64,000 bases of DNA, from the NCBI GenBank assembly GCA_947652605.1, contig OX393576.1, forward strand, positions 60,674,966-60,738,965. Reading direction: 5' to 3'. This DNA is from Elmis aenea. Its lineage: Eukaryota > Arthropoda > Insecta > Coleoptera > Elmidae. Under the pieces are notes generated by a model that saw only the letters and a program-made list of their open reading frames with translations, did no database searches and was not told the DNA's origin. This document shows, in pieces, positions 11,561 to 21,886 of the stretch (position 1 is the stretch's first letter; every line of letters starts with the position of its first letter). Made by a program: the position numbers and the translations under genes.

Positions 11561-12079
11561 AAAGCAAATACATTCATATTACATGGTGGTCTGTAAGCAA
11601 TCTATGACTCACATTTGAGACGCGTGGTCGCGAATTAGGACTAAGTTTAAAGGTTACGTCGAATGAACCAGAAATTACGACCATAAAGTAATTCGTAGAG
11701 AGTAACGGGAAGGTGGTCATTGGGTTTATAAAGAAAACTCTTTACATCCGCTAAATATTTCGAGTCTATTTTTAACCCTTCATCGGCAGCTACAAATTAC
11801 ACATGTCATTAGAATTAAAAATGCAGGTTGTATAGTAATACTCACCGATGAGCGAGGATAATCGAAAGCAGTATTATATTAAACATTAAAGTTTCCGAAG
11901 ATAAAATTAACAATGATGTTAGTACTTGATTGAAATTCGTTTAAATTTATAAATTATGCACATGTGATTTTTCTTAAAATTGAAATCTTGACCGTAGAAA
12001 ATGAAAAATTGAAAATTGAAATTGGAGAAAAATTGCCATGTGGTTGTATAGGTTGTATAGTGACAAATCTTTTTATTAT
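11561..12079. other. AT-rich DNA without recognised genes
   Basis: Nothing beyond short chance frames. A small tandem (gttgtatag twice) lies near 12042-12060. Confidence 0.4.
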
Positions 12080-12277
12080 ATCTATTAAAATGTACAAAAA
12101 CGTTTTTTTGGACAATTGTCGACATAATAAAATTCAATTTATGCAGGTCACGCCACACTTAATAAAAAATTATGTGCTCAAAAAACAGGTTTTTTGCACA
12201 TATTCTACGTCTAAATTTCATTTAACTAAAATCAAAACTAAAAAAAAGGGGGTGTACCACACTTCATTTACACCCGG
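12080..12277 (+). repeat. Repeat family A, copy 2 (internally deleted)
   Basis: It starts with attaaaatgtacaaaaacg and ttttttggacaattgtcgac, as in the copy at 33623. It then jumps at about 12170 straight to tatgtgctcaaaaaacagg and runs to the common 3' end cttcatttacaccc. The middle block with tatacagggtgttcc and ccggcgaaac is missing. The 116-codon ORF covering this region is chance. Confidence 0.7.
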
Positions 12278-13281
12278 TGTTAGTATATATAATCAAATTC
12301 CCTTCTACCCGTAGGTGTAGGGATCCGGTTAGTGCGAAAATATAAATATTTAATACAGTATGAATCTTATTTGTTTTAAACGAAATAATTAACTCGCTTA
12401 AGTGACCCATGAAATCATTTCATCTTTGTACTTCGCATTTTATACCGTTAGCAGCGCCACTTTATTACTGTTTAATATTAAATAACACTTATATTAATTT
12501 TGCCGGCAGTCAGCAGGAGTCTAGTCGTTTTTATTTTATTTTTGTATGATGCCTGAATTCATATATAAGGCAGACTCAAAGCGCTAAATTAATGGAACGG
12601 GAATATTTCGAACGTCTTTTGTTTAAAATATTCCGAAGCTGAAATGTCATTAAAACTAACTACGACAAAGAGATGTTAAACACTTTTCAGTTACGTATTG
12701 CATGCTTGTCCTATGATGCATACCTATGCGCTCGGAACTTTGATTTTTAAACACGAAGCTAATTAAAATATATCTTTGTTTGATGTTGATATGCGATTGC
12801 GATATAGCAATTAGCTGTTGTAAACGTGTTTACTAGAATCTTATGTTTTATAATGGAACATTAACCTATTTGCAGCAGGTCATAGAAACTCAAATTAAGC
12901 TATACAGAGAAGATCACGATAATTTTGTTAATTAAAGTAAGGTGATGAAACTTAATAATACGGCTTATTATAATATAAGATGAACCAAGATGCTGTAACG
13001 TCAAATTAATTGCTAACATTATTAGTTGACGATTCAGGTGGGGTATCATAAACCACATTTTAGTAGTTTAATTGTTCAAGATATCAGTAAAACTACATGG
13101 AATTTAATTGCTTACAAGACTTTACTGTACCAGTTGTAAACTTTTGGTCTAAGTGCTGAAAATTTTAAGACGCTTTTAGTGCTTATCGTTTAGGAACGCG
13201 GAAGTAAAACTATGATGAAAATCAAAAACGGTTTTTATATCGTATTAAAATGTTCAGTGAATGCCTTAGGTGTGGCCAGAT
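12278..13281. other. AT-rich DNA without recognised genes
   Basis: No supported gene, RNA or repeat boundary seen. Confidence 0.45.
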
Positions 13282-13960
13282 GTAATCTCGGCACAAATCC
13301 CCAAATAGCGGGGTGTCATTAAAACATTATCGTTAATCCCTATAGTAAACTGGGCACAAGTGATAGGGTAGAATGTTATTACCTATACTTGTTTTCCGAT
13401 TGATAATTACATTTCGGAAGATGCAGAATTTCCTCCCGAGATATGGGCTGAAATGAATGCATCCTTAAATATGACGACCAATGCATGCGAATCATTTAAT
13501 TCCCATCTAAACAATTCTTTCAACAGTAGCCACCCTTGCTTATTCATATTTGTAGAAGTATTATTAAAAATTCAAGAAGAAATATATATTAAAATTAAAG
13601 TAAACAGTATTCAAACCCCATATAAATACCAGAACGGAACCACATTTCAAATTATCAGAATGGTGGCATTAGCGATTTACAGTTTGTAAAATTAGTTTCG
13701 CATTATTATTCTAATATGTAATATGTACTGATAAATAAATTTTTTGCTCTGAAATAATAAAGTTTTTAATTAAATAATTTACTTTTATTACACTTAAATA
13801 AAAATAAAAATAAGTTAAAAACATTTTAGAAATCAATCTAAGCATTATTGTGTGTGGTTGTGCCGAGTTTACTATACCACCTTTTCAGCAAAATTTTATG
13901 GTGTGCCCAGATTACTATACGTTTAATCCTTCTACCTGACTTTGTGCCGAGTTTACAATC
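13282..13960 (+). mobile_element. MULE-like element with repeated terminal motifs
   Basis: A transposase fragment (13402-13689) lies between two sets of oppositely oriented motifs. On the left are gtaatctcggcaca (13282) and gtaaactgggcaca (13345). On the right, in inverse, are tgtgccgagtttac (13859), tgtgcccagattac (13902) and tgtgccgagtttac (13943), spaced 43 and 41 bp. Longer similarity also exists: cgttaatccctatagtaaactgg on the left against the inverse of ccagattactatacgtttaat on the right. The outer boundaries and target duplication are not resolved. Confidence 0.6.
13402..13689 (+). pseudogene. MULE-like transposase C-terminal fragment
   Basis: The frame reads DNYISEDAEFPPEIWAEMNA, then TTNACESFNSHLN, then SHPCLFIFVEVLLKIQEE. 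The block TTN-CESFH..(F)N......HP-I..F...L...Q is the conserved segment downstream of the catalytic domain in a set of MULE-like transposases common in insects. The frame stays open for 96 codons, then degenerates after YKYQNG. The upstream DDE domain is absent. It lies between repeated inverted motifs, consistent with a deletion derivative. I am confident of the family pattern, less so of the superfamily name. Confidence 0.65.
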
Positions 13961-14177
13961 GCCCTTAGGTGTATTGGGAAATGATTGTTTAAACATCTCT
14001 TATGATAACAGTAAAAGAGATTTCACGTGGATGTTTCAAAAAGTAACAGCAAATTAAATATTTTGAGACACATAATTCAACTAGAGAGCCGTCAAAAAAG
14101 CAAAAATAAAAACGTGGAAGCAATTTGAAAAAAAAGATAACAGAATTACCCGAAATAGATAATGGGTATGAGCTATA

Positions 14178-14985
14178 TGCAAAGAAGCATGGGAAAAACA
14201 ACAAATAACAAGGGAATGGGAAAATAATTTACTAATACCAATATACAAGAAACGAGAACAGACCCCAAGTGAAAATTACAGACCAATCTGTTTAGCCCAA
14301 ACTAGCTACAAGCTATACACAAAAATTCTAGAAAAGAGATGAAGAGAACATGTAGAATTAAAACTAGGAGAACAACAAGCCGCTTTTAGACCAGAAACAC
14401 AGACAAGCAATAACATATACTCCTACATTATAACGAATATAATAGAAAGAATACTAGTACACAAAGATATTGACATAAAGGTGAAAATTAACGAAACATG
14501 ACACGGTAATACTACCAACAATATCCTACGCATCCGAAAATTGGACGCTACGGAAAAGATACGAAGCTTAAATTAACATAATCGTTACAAAACACCTCAG
14601 AAAAAATGCGGTTAAACTAAATGAGACAGGATAAAAAACGAAAACATTGGAGAAATAATAGAACAAGAACCAATAATAGAAGAAATAAAAAAGAAACAAC
14701 TAAATTGGTATGGCCATATAGTAAAAATGAAACCTGACAGAATCACAAGAAAAATAATAGAAACTTGAAAACCAGCCAGAAAACAAAGAGGGAGACCAAG
14801 AAGAAAATGTATAGACCAAATAACGGAAATAGGGTTAGAAAAAGGAAAGACAGTAGAGGAAATGAGAACACTAACAAAAGACAGAGGGGCATGGAAGAAA
14901 AGTATTCAGGACACGAAACCCTTATCCGAAGCTTGGAAAAGCAAAAGAAGTTTGAGAAGAAAAAAAGAAAAAGAGATACATAATT
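14178..14985 (+). pseudogene. LINE reverse transcriptase remnant lacking its catalytic core
   Basis: The first part reads CKEAWEKQQITREWENN, then LIPIYKK and NYRPICL, then LYTKILEKR, the N-terminal fingers of a LINE reverse transcriptase (pattern W...P..W....I.PI.KKG.....NYRPI.L). At about 14500 the sequence jumps to LPTISYASENWTL, which belongs after the catalytic domain. It then runs on through WYGHIVKMKP and GRPRRKCIDQITEIG to KDRGAWKKSI. The palm motifs with the catalytic aspartates are gone, and several stops and frameshifts are present. Strongly A-rich coding strand. Dead internally deleted copy. Confidence 0.85.
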
Positions 14986-14989
14986 CAAT

Positions 14990-15350
14990 TAGAGATACAA
15001 ATGGTTTGTATATTTTCTATACATAATCTCCCTTCTTTTCTATACACTTTTCACACTTTTACACCCTCTTCTACATTTTATTGGAAAAAATGTTTTTGGT
15101 TGTACCTTTAACGGCTTTAACCAAAAATGCATCTATTTTTGACCTCGTTATCACTCCCAAATCTTTGTTTTTTCAAAGCCGCCTTCAAGGGTTCAATTAA
15201 ATGATAAACAGAGGGAGCAAGATCGGAGCTGAATAGAAAAAGATCGTAAACCTTAATCTCCGAATCTCAAGAGTTACAGTAACATTTTCCATCCTCGTTT
15301 TATTTTTGTCGAAGCAGTTTTGAAACATGCTCGAATAAATCCAATTTTAT
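14990..15350. other. Pyrimidine-rich spacer
   Basis: No coding or element structure recognised. On the reverse strand an AATAAA lies just after the stop of the ORF at 15351-15779, near 15339-15346. Confidence 0.4.
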
Positions 15351-15779
15351 TTAACAACGCATTAAAAACGAATTAGCAGAAATTTGGTTATTTATGGAAC
15401 CAGTATCCGTAAAGTTGGAATTCATTAAAATTATAGTATGAGGTGTCGAAGTCTGTGTAATTAAACGTATATTGACACTTCCGTTTGACCTCGCGTTCAG
15501 ACCTCTCCAATTACAGATAGCTTCTGGGCTCTGAATTAATAATACCCTGTTCCTCCCAGAATTCTGCAAGTAACAATTCGAATATTCAATTAATGAGACC
15601 CTTAAAGGCACTACGACACTTATTCTCTCATAGTAAATCGTATTTATATATAATTTATCTTGTATTTGTCTCGCGCAAATATCATTACGAAAGTTAATGG
15701 TTGAAAACATTATATCAAACATATCACTAACGAAATGAATTCTGTAGATTAGTTCTTGTAGTTCATACAGTTTTATCAC
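15351..15779 (-). CDS. Unidentified 142-residue ORF, possible host exon
   Basis: This is the longest open frame in the window with no transposon similarity, 142 codons in AT-rich DNA where chance frames mostly stop below 100. The product has balanced composition and includes SPEAICNWRGLNARSNGSVN and a T/S/N-rich stretch that could be glycosylated (NFT, NGS). It has no signal peptide or membrane segment. The start codon follows an AG, so the frame could begin at a splice acceptor (ttataccacag) instead. An AATAAA follows the stop within about 10 bases on the coding strand, as in a short 3' end. I do not recognise a domain; it may also be an unlisted transposon fragment or chance. Confidence 0.3.
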   Translation of the reverse strand: MIKLYELQELIYRIHFVSDMFDIMFSTINFRNDICARQIQDKLYINTIYYERISVVVPLRVSLIEYSNCYLQNSGRNRVLLIQSPEAICNWRGLNARSNGSVNIRLITQTSTPHTIILMNSNFTDTGSINNQISANSFLMRC

Positions 15780-16118
15780 TGTGGTATAACCCTTCTCTAA
15801 AGTTTTGCCACAGTAATTTCATTAAGCACTCGAACAGAAATCAACCACGTTCTAGACGAATTTTTTTAGCTTCAAGTGTCAATCACGTTTTTCCATTAGG
15901 CGAAGAGTTTATTTTACAAGCGTGCACTTGTAATATACAAATCCCTCCGATTTTTGATAGGAAAGCACATCAGCTGTATCGTCGTTTCGTCCGACGTTCT
16001 GAAATTGATTTTCCGTTTACGCACTAACTTGATACAACACTAATAAATTAAAATTTTGTAGGGTGTTCATGTGCTGCCATACAGAGACATGATGAGATAA
16101 CTAAATCCCTAGTTGAAG

Positions 16119-17038
16119 GGTGTTGGGTGAAAACAAGGAATGTCAATTTGTATTAGATCTTTACAATTCGATTTTAAAGACTTTAAAGTCTACCATTTTT
16201 TTTTTGTAGAGCTTCATCAACCAAACTTTATTTTACTATAGATCATATTATCATTAATGAGTATTAATCCATTAATGTGAACAATAATTTTTTTTAAAGT
16301 AATCATTAATTCTGAGTGACCTGTCAAATTTATGGTTCAAAATATGGAATGCCAATGAAAAAATACCATGGGTCAACCATTTATTGTAACTTATTTAAAA
16401 CAAAAATAAATTAAGAATTATTTACACACACTAATACATTGTTTTATTATTTATTAATAAAATTGTTTTAATGGGGTAGATTAAAGTAAAAATTCTTATT
16501 AGATTCAGAATAACAAAATTTTGAAATATGTGCAATATCTTTGTATTTTTCTTCATTTAGTGGCAGCAGTTTATAGTGTTTGTGTTGGCAATTTAAATAC
16601 TTTATTTTCTGATGGCCTTGTTTGTCCTATTACCAATTCCCACTTTTCTGTAAATCAATTTCCTGCTTATTAAAATTAGGGGATATACTTATTGTCCCGT
16701 TAGTCTCGAAAGAGATAATGGGATTTCGGTGAAATATTCTATTAACCATTCTTCTGTTAATCTTTTTGTACTTATTATAATTAGCTTTAGCACTAGTTTG
16801 TTTATACAATTAAATCGCGTGGCCTAACAGAAGCTGCTGTTTACAGTCCTTGTTTACTGCTGTTCTCGGTATGACATACCTCGTTTTCTCCCAACCTGCC
16901 TGTATGTGGAATTACTCTGGAAAAAACTGGTATTTTTCTAAACTAATTACACTGATGTTGTTCAGGAAAATATTTATCAGAAGGCATCAATATCTCAAAA
17001 TCGATAAAAATTTACATTCCTTGTTTTCACCCAACACC
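16119..17038 (-). mobile_element. 920-bp inverted-repeat element, unassigned class
   Basis: The left end ggtgttgggtgaaaacaagg and the right end ccttgttttcacccaacacc are exact inverses, with similarity continuing a further 10-15 bp inward. Flanks (agttgaag on the left, inverse of actcaatt on the right) are similar enough that the repeat may extend outward, and no target duplication could be fixed. The interior carries a reverse-strand coding remnant (16489-16762). A decayed DNA transposon of unknown superfamily. Confidence 0.6.
16489..16762 (-). pseudogene. Coding remnant inside inverted-repeat element
   Basis: Reverse-strand reading gives INRRMVNRIFHRNPIISFET, then SPNFNKQEIDLQKSGNW, then two stops, then HYKLLPLNEEKYKDIAHISK and FCYSESN. 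The balanced composition and the C.QHKH...LPLNEEKYKDI stretch look like protein rather than noise. It resembles zinc-binding or linker segments seen in some insect transposases, but I cannot name the family. Position between terminal inverted repeats suggests it is the fossil transposase of this element. Confidence 0.4.
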
Positions 17039-17753
17039 ACTCAATTAATTATATTGTTAAACCTTTGCAATACACTTTTTTTTTTAATTCAGCTTGTTGC
17101 GTTATTTTTTTTTTAATTAAGTGTAATTAACGTTAAACTGGGGCTTGTTAATTAAACATTGTGGCCGCTGGAAGTGTAATTAGGTCTACTTGATTCCTTT
17201 AGCTAACGTTTTGATGGTTAGATTGCAACTGAAAAGCTTCATGCAGTAAATGTTTTACAGTAAATTTGGATAATGCTTACAATACCTTCTTTAACTACTT
17301 AATTGTGACTCGATAATTCTGAATTGCATGTCTTGCAGTGATAATAAAATAGTTTAAACTGTATTTTACGTTTAAAAAGGCCAGTTTGTTAATCTGGACC
17401 GTTTTAAACACGTTTACATGTAAATATCATCGGTGTAATAACACCGACAGAGCACGAACGACTAAAGCCATGATATAACTGGCCTTTACATAGAAAACAC
17501 AAATAAAATTATGTCCATACTGGCTTCACAGCTACAAAAAAAACTTGGACGTAAATGCATTGGCGTATATGATGAAGCTTTTGATAAGGGTATTACGTAA
17601 CACCCACGTTATAAAAACAGAATAAAAGAACGCATTTTTGTAGGTATAAAACGTTGGCTTTTTGTTTAATTAAAATCAGAGTTAGGCTACAAAAAACTGA
17701 AATAAAAGCTCACATTTAAAATTTTTACCCCTCTATTCTCAAAAACTATTACT
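17039..17753. other. AT-rich DNA without recognised genes
   Basis: Poly-T runs and unique-looking AT-rich sequence; no gene or element boundary. Confidence 0.4.
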
Positions 17754-17755
17754 TA

Positions 17756-18034
17756 TACAGGGTGATTGATTGAGACCGGGCATTAAAAATATACGAAGAA
17801 TGAAAAAGGGTTTGGATCTGAAATTTTGGTTATAACCATAATGGCATCTGAACTGTTTAATGAAAATATTTTCAAGATGGCGACACTTCCGGTATTTCCG
17901 GAAGTGTCGCCATCTTAAAAATATTTTCATTAAACAGATCAGATGCCATTATGGTCATACCCACAATTTCAGATCCATACCCTTTTTCATTCTTCATATA
18001 TTTTTAATGCCCGGTCTCAATCAATCACCCTGTA
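17756..18034. mobile_element. Palindromic TACAGGGTG MITE with TA duplication
   Basis: The whole 279 bp is one inverted repeat. It opens TACAGGGTGATTGATTGAG, closes with the inverse, and folds about a centre near 17894 (cttccggtatttccggaag). The two arms differ at only a few positions. TA flanks both ends (17754-17755 and 18035-18036). The 63- and 70-codon ORFs across it encode nearly the same peptide on opposite strands because of the symmetry. Non-autonomous, with a mariner-type target. Confidence 0.92.
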
Positions 18035-18368
18035 TACGCGAGGAGTTTTTTATATTCGCGGAATTGGGTTGAAAACGAATGAAACATTTCAATTTTATAA
18101 TTCTATTTTTGAGCATATTCTTCTCGAACATAGTTGGATATTTCGATTAGTTTTTGTAGTGCTCAATCAAAACAGTTTACGATTTTCCTTTGAAATGCTC
18201 ATTTATTGCTGTATTGCAATAAATCATCACCGATGAAATGCTTTCCACGATGGTTGTTTTCCAAATTGGGAAACAGATAAAAATTCTTAGTAATAATCCT
18301 GTGATAACGTGTACTGATATAGCTCCATACAGCTTCACATAGCTCCAATAACTGCTTGCACATACTGG

Positions 18369-18930
18369 TACAGGGTGGGCAAATTTCGATGTTTTAATAG
18401 GGAATCTCGGTAACTATAAGAGGTATCAAAAAACGGACCGCGCATCCTCGATCTCTTTTTACGAGAAAAAGTAAATGGTGAAAACTAAAATTGGTTATCG
18501 TCTTTTGTTTTCGAGTTATCGCCGATAACTCGATTTTTCGACTTTTCGTTTTATGACTATATCTCGCTTGTTTATGAAAATAAACAAAAATGATTTTGAC
18601 GTTTTACAGGCACTTTTTTGATAAGAATGCAGTGGCGTAGACAATTTTTCAAGAAAAAAATCGAAATTCGAGTTGTGATATAAAGTTGTATTTTTTTAAA
18701 TGGAACTCATAGTTGGCTACGACTTATTTAAATTCCTTATTTTTTGTCATTTCAAATATATAAGGGTTGATGTATGTATTTTCAATAATATGTAAGTTGC
18801 GAAAGTTTTTTAGTTTTTTTTTTTTAAGAAGGTTATAGTAGGCTGTGAAAACAAAAACAAAACAAGGTGTAAAACCTTTTAAAACTCATTTGGTACAAGT
18901 TACAAAGGTTTTGTAATTTGTTGTTGTGAT
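18369..18930 (+). repeat. TACAGGGTGGG-family element, left part
   Basis: It begins TACAGGGTGGGCAAATTTCG and follows with aatctcggtaactataag, parallel to the ATCTCGGTTACC block of the copy at 21398. From about 18690 (aatggaactcatagttggct) to 18930 it is matched by 25285-25510 in direct orientation (aaatatataagggttgatgta, aggctgtgaaaacaaaa, ggtacaaattac). No right terminus was found. Confidence 0.6.
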
Positions 18931-19041
18931 AATAAATAAACTACAATAAACTACATTACTGCAGATTCTGACTTTATCGTTGTTTTCTTATTTTCATATA
19001 TTTATAATGTTTATCACAACAACAAATTACAAAACCTTCGT
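18902..19041. repeat. 140-bp hairpin
   Basis: The arms acaaaggttttgtaatttg and ttgttgtgataa reappear in inverse as ttatcacaacaacaaattac and aaaaccttcgt. The loop is about 80 bp. The left arm overlaps the end of the TACAGGGTGGG-family sequence, so the hairpin may be that element's internal symmetry. Confidence 0.7.
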
Positions 19042-20390
19042 GACTAGCGAATCGCCATATTAAAATTACAAAATTTTTAAACACAATGACCAAATAAATT
19101 TAGAGCACTTTATTAGTATAACACCCGTCAGGTGCAAAAACACAACTAGCTTGTCAAACTATAGATCATCAACGTCAAATGTCAAATATTTTTAAACTGT
19201 TAAAAATGATGTGATTATTACGCGCCCTTTTGTTGTCCAATCACGTGTATATTATTCATTGATGATCAAATCAACAAATTAGAAAGAGAGAATATCTGTA
19301 CCGTTACTTGTGTTGCACGAAATTTCAAGTATTAGCAAAAAAGTTGATAATAAATGTATGTGGAGAAAATTGAAGCTAACTTGTTGTGTGTGAGATATTT
19401 TACTGCCTTGTGGGAGTCTTACCAGCATAGACTGTAAATTTGCGTTTGTGTTCCATAACAATAAAATGATAATAAAATCTGTAAAAGACGGTTAAAACCG
19501 GTTTTAGGAATTATTTAATTCGTTTTCGTTCTTGACAGAAAAATAATAATTTCGTTTTCGTTTTTGTTCTCCCAAATATTTCGTTTAATTTCAATTAAAG
19601 TTTTGGTTTTCGTTCTGTTCTCAGCGCCCGGTTACTAGACGTTGTTTTGACTTTTAGTTTTTATAAGCTGAATTTTTGCTAAAAATATTTTAAGTTGGGC
19701 TTCCCAAACCAGAAATTTTGTTGGTTAAAAAAAAATGCGCCAAATGATTTCCCTTTAGCAAAAAATCCTCAGAGCTTAAACAGACACGTTTTACTACTAG
19801 CTTTCACTGACAAATTCTGAAATCCGTTTCTAAGACAAATTACCCCGCTGCGAACAATTGTTTCAACGTCAGTCAAGACAAACGTTAATTGCGTTGTTAA
19901 TTAATGTGAAATAAGAGGATCAAACGCTGGGTAAACAAGAAAACTTTTGTAAAAAGAAAATTACAATTATTTTATAGTTTCATTTTATTTATTCATTATT
20001 ATTACATAGCTTTGTTTTAACTCGTTAATGAGAATTTATAAACGGTTTTTATCGCTAATCCACTGTCTGAATATAACTTGATACTTCAGTTCTTGTTTGA
20101 CAAAAGATTTGTTTAAAATTCTTCGTAGCTACAAAATTTTTCTCTGCCGAAACGAGGTACATTATCATCGTGGACAAGTACTTATAAATTATATGGTAAT
20201 TTATACCCTAATTAGCTTGCAAACGTTCATGCAGACGTGAGGTAACGACCCGGAATCTGCTCACATCATTTTCAAAATAAAATTGGAATTGCTGATTATC
20301 TGTGTATTGCTAATTATTTGTTTTAAATTAACTCAAAACGCCGTATAACATAAAACTTGGCAAAGCTGTAGAAAATTCGCGGAATTCGTA
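19042..20390. other. AT-rich DNA; short AACCGGTT-like patch
   Basis: At 19486-19506 gacggttaaaaccggtttt recalls the interior of the hAT MITE at 40021, and 19518-19620 repeats cgttttcgt and attttcgtt motifs. No ends were found. No supported genes. Confidence 0.35.
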
Positions 20391-20609
20391 TTAAATTTCA
20401 GTTGTGAAATTATAATTCCAAAACAATTTAATCTCGGCTTCACAATTATAATTGCTGTTATAATATTCACAACGACGTTTTGAGTTCATAAAGCGGGCCA
20501 AGTACTGATCTCTGGGGATGAAAATGCGCCGACGATGCCGCTGCTCAACCTGCTGTCTTAACGCCGTGGGGTACCGAGGTAGGTGGACTATAATATAACA
20601 GCAGCACAC
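20391..20609 (-). CDS. Possible exon, locally GC-rich ORF
   Basis: A 72-codon reverse-strand frame containing LRQQVEQRHRRRIFIPRDQY. The half nearest 20480-20600 is distinctly GC-richer than its surroundings. On the reverse strand ttatattatag precedes TCCACCTACC and could be a splice acceptor. On the forward strand the same patch carries ATGAAAATGCGCC and a donor-like GAG/GTAGGT at 20578, so the strand is uncertain. No domain recognised. It may be a host exon, a leader exon or chance. Confidence 0.25.
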   Translation of the reverse strand: MCCCYIIVHLPRYPTALRQQVEQRHRRRIFIPRDQYLARFMNSKRRCEYYNSNYNCEAEIKLFWNYNFTTEI

Positions 20610-20934
20610 TCAGCAGATACGGAAATTTCTTGAGAGCAATAAACTCAAAAATATGCTACATTAAAACTACAAAATGTAAGTAAGTCGGGCTAAAAATCTT
20701 GTTACGGCGAAGAGAATTCTTAATGTATTTTAGTAATTGGTAAGATTTTGTAAATTGCCCCAATTATTTTAGAAAATAATTCGCTAAACTCCAATAATCA
20801 TAAATTTTCTTTAGGGCTTTAAATTTCTCTCTACTCATTATTAAAACACGCGACAGTCTTTTAAACAACAACAGTAGGCTAAAAAATAAGTTGGTGTGGA
20901 GTAATATATGATTCTACTGTAGGTATTACGAATT

Positions 20935-21125
20935 CTCTCCCGGGATACCGGTATATTTTAATCTATTTTATATATCCCGGGAATTACTTATTGTCCCGGG
21001 AAATCCCAGGTCATTTAAAAACTGTTATTTACCTTTATTTTTTGTTAAAATCTTTGTAATACTATGATAATTTCATCAATATTATAAATATCAGAATTTA
21101 TTATAAATACCTTAACACATTGGAC
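20935..21125 (+). repeat. hAT-like element copy B, left part
   Basis: It contains ctcccgggataccggtat, atatcccgggaattacttat and tgtcccgggaaatccc, followed by aaaatctttgtaatacta. This order matches the inverse of copy A at 11400-11540 (inverse reading: tttcccgggaaatacttatt, then gatctttgtaatattatc). The rest of the element is separated from its other end at 23090-23270 by a TACAGGGTGG repeat and a LINE. Confidence 0.6.
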
Positions 21126-21397
21126 CGGCAGGGATTACCGGAAATGTATCCCAAGGACCAGTTAATTTAATGAACTTTTAGGTGCTGTAGATTAACGTTA
21201 TACTATTGGCATTGGTATTGCACCGGCTACGTCCGTAAATTACGTTAAAATAATATTGTTGCTAGAATAGCGGGAACCCGCTAAGTCAGATAGTATAACT
21301 ACCCGGTCCTCAGGTAAAATATTAACTAACATTAATTTATGAGGAAACTGTATTCTTATTAAAAAATAGTTTTTCTGCTTTGGAATAACAGATTATG
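21126..21397. other. Unassigned DNA within the split hAT copy
   Basis: Contains ggaccggcagggattaccgg and cgggaacccgctaag. Could be internal sequence of copy B, since copy A has a different deletion. No coding signal found. Confidence 0.35.
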
Positions 21398-21884
21398 TAC
21401 AGGGTGGACCAAATTCGAATGTTTTACGGGGTATCTCGGTTACCGTAATAGATAGCAAAAATCTGATTTCGGTCTCTTGGGCTATTTTTTTGAGAAAATA
21501 ACGCCTATGCAATCAGATTTTTTCTATCGGATTCCATTTTGGCACTACAGACGAAAAATGAAATTTCATCATTTTTGAAAATTTGCTGTAACTTCTTTAT
21601 TTATTAAATTAGAACAAAATGTTATAAAATTTTTTTTATACAGATTTTTATGCTTAATTTAAAAACAAAAGTAATTTTTTCTTAGCCTCTTTGACTTTCG
21701 AGATATGGAGTAAACTTAAATTTTTTTAAATGGAAACCCTACTTGGCCATAACTTTATGTGAAAGAGTATTTTTTTACCTTTTCAAAAATATATAGTTTT
21801 ATATATTTTTTGCAAAAAACAGCCAAGATATAGCCAATTTTGTAAAAATTCGATCATCAAAGTTAGCCATGATTTCGTAAACAA
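21398..21884 (+). repeat. TACAGGGTGG-family element, truncated by LINE
   Basis: Begins TACAGGGTGGACCAAATTCG, then tcggttaccgtaatagatag, ttgggctatttttttgag, tcggattccattttggcac and gatttttatgcttaattt. The copy at 60992 is very similar over about 290 bp, and the one at 55355 follows the same order to the end (gccatgatttcgtaaacaa). The match stops at about 21884, where LINE coding sequence begins, so the LINE 5' end lies at this junction. Confidence 0.8.
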
Positions 21885-21886
21885 GT

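Noticed and set aside
11919..12314. ORFs of 116 (forward) and 79 (reverse) codons
   Set aside because: They overlap a non-coding copy of repeat family A and have no recognisable domain.
17739..18236. Overlapping ORFs of 63, 70 and 97 codons with similar peptides on both strands
   Set aside because: They are the two arms of the palindromic MITE at 17756-18034 read in opposite directions, not genes.
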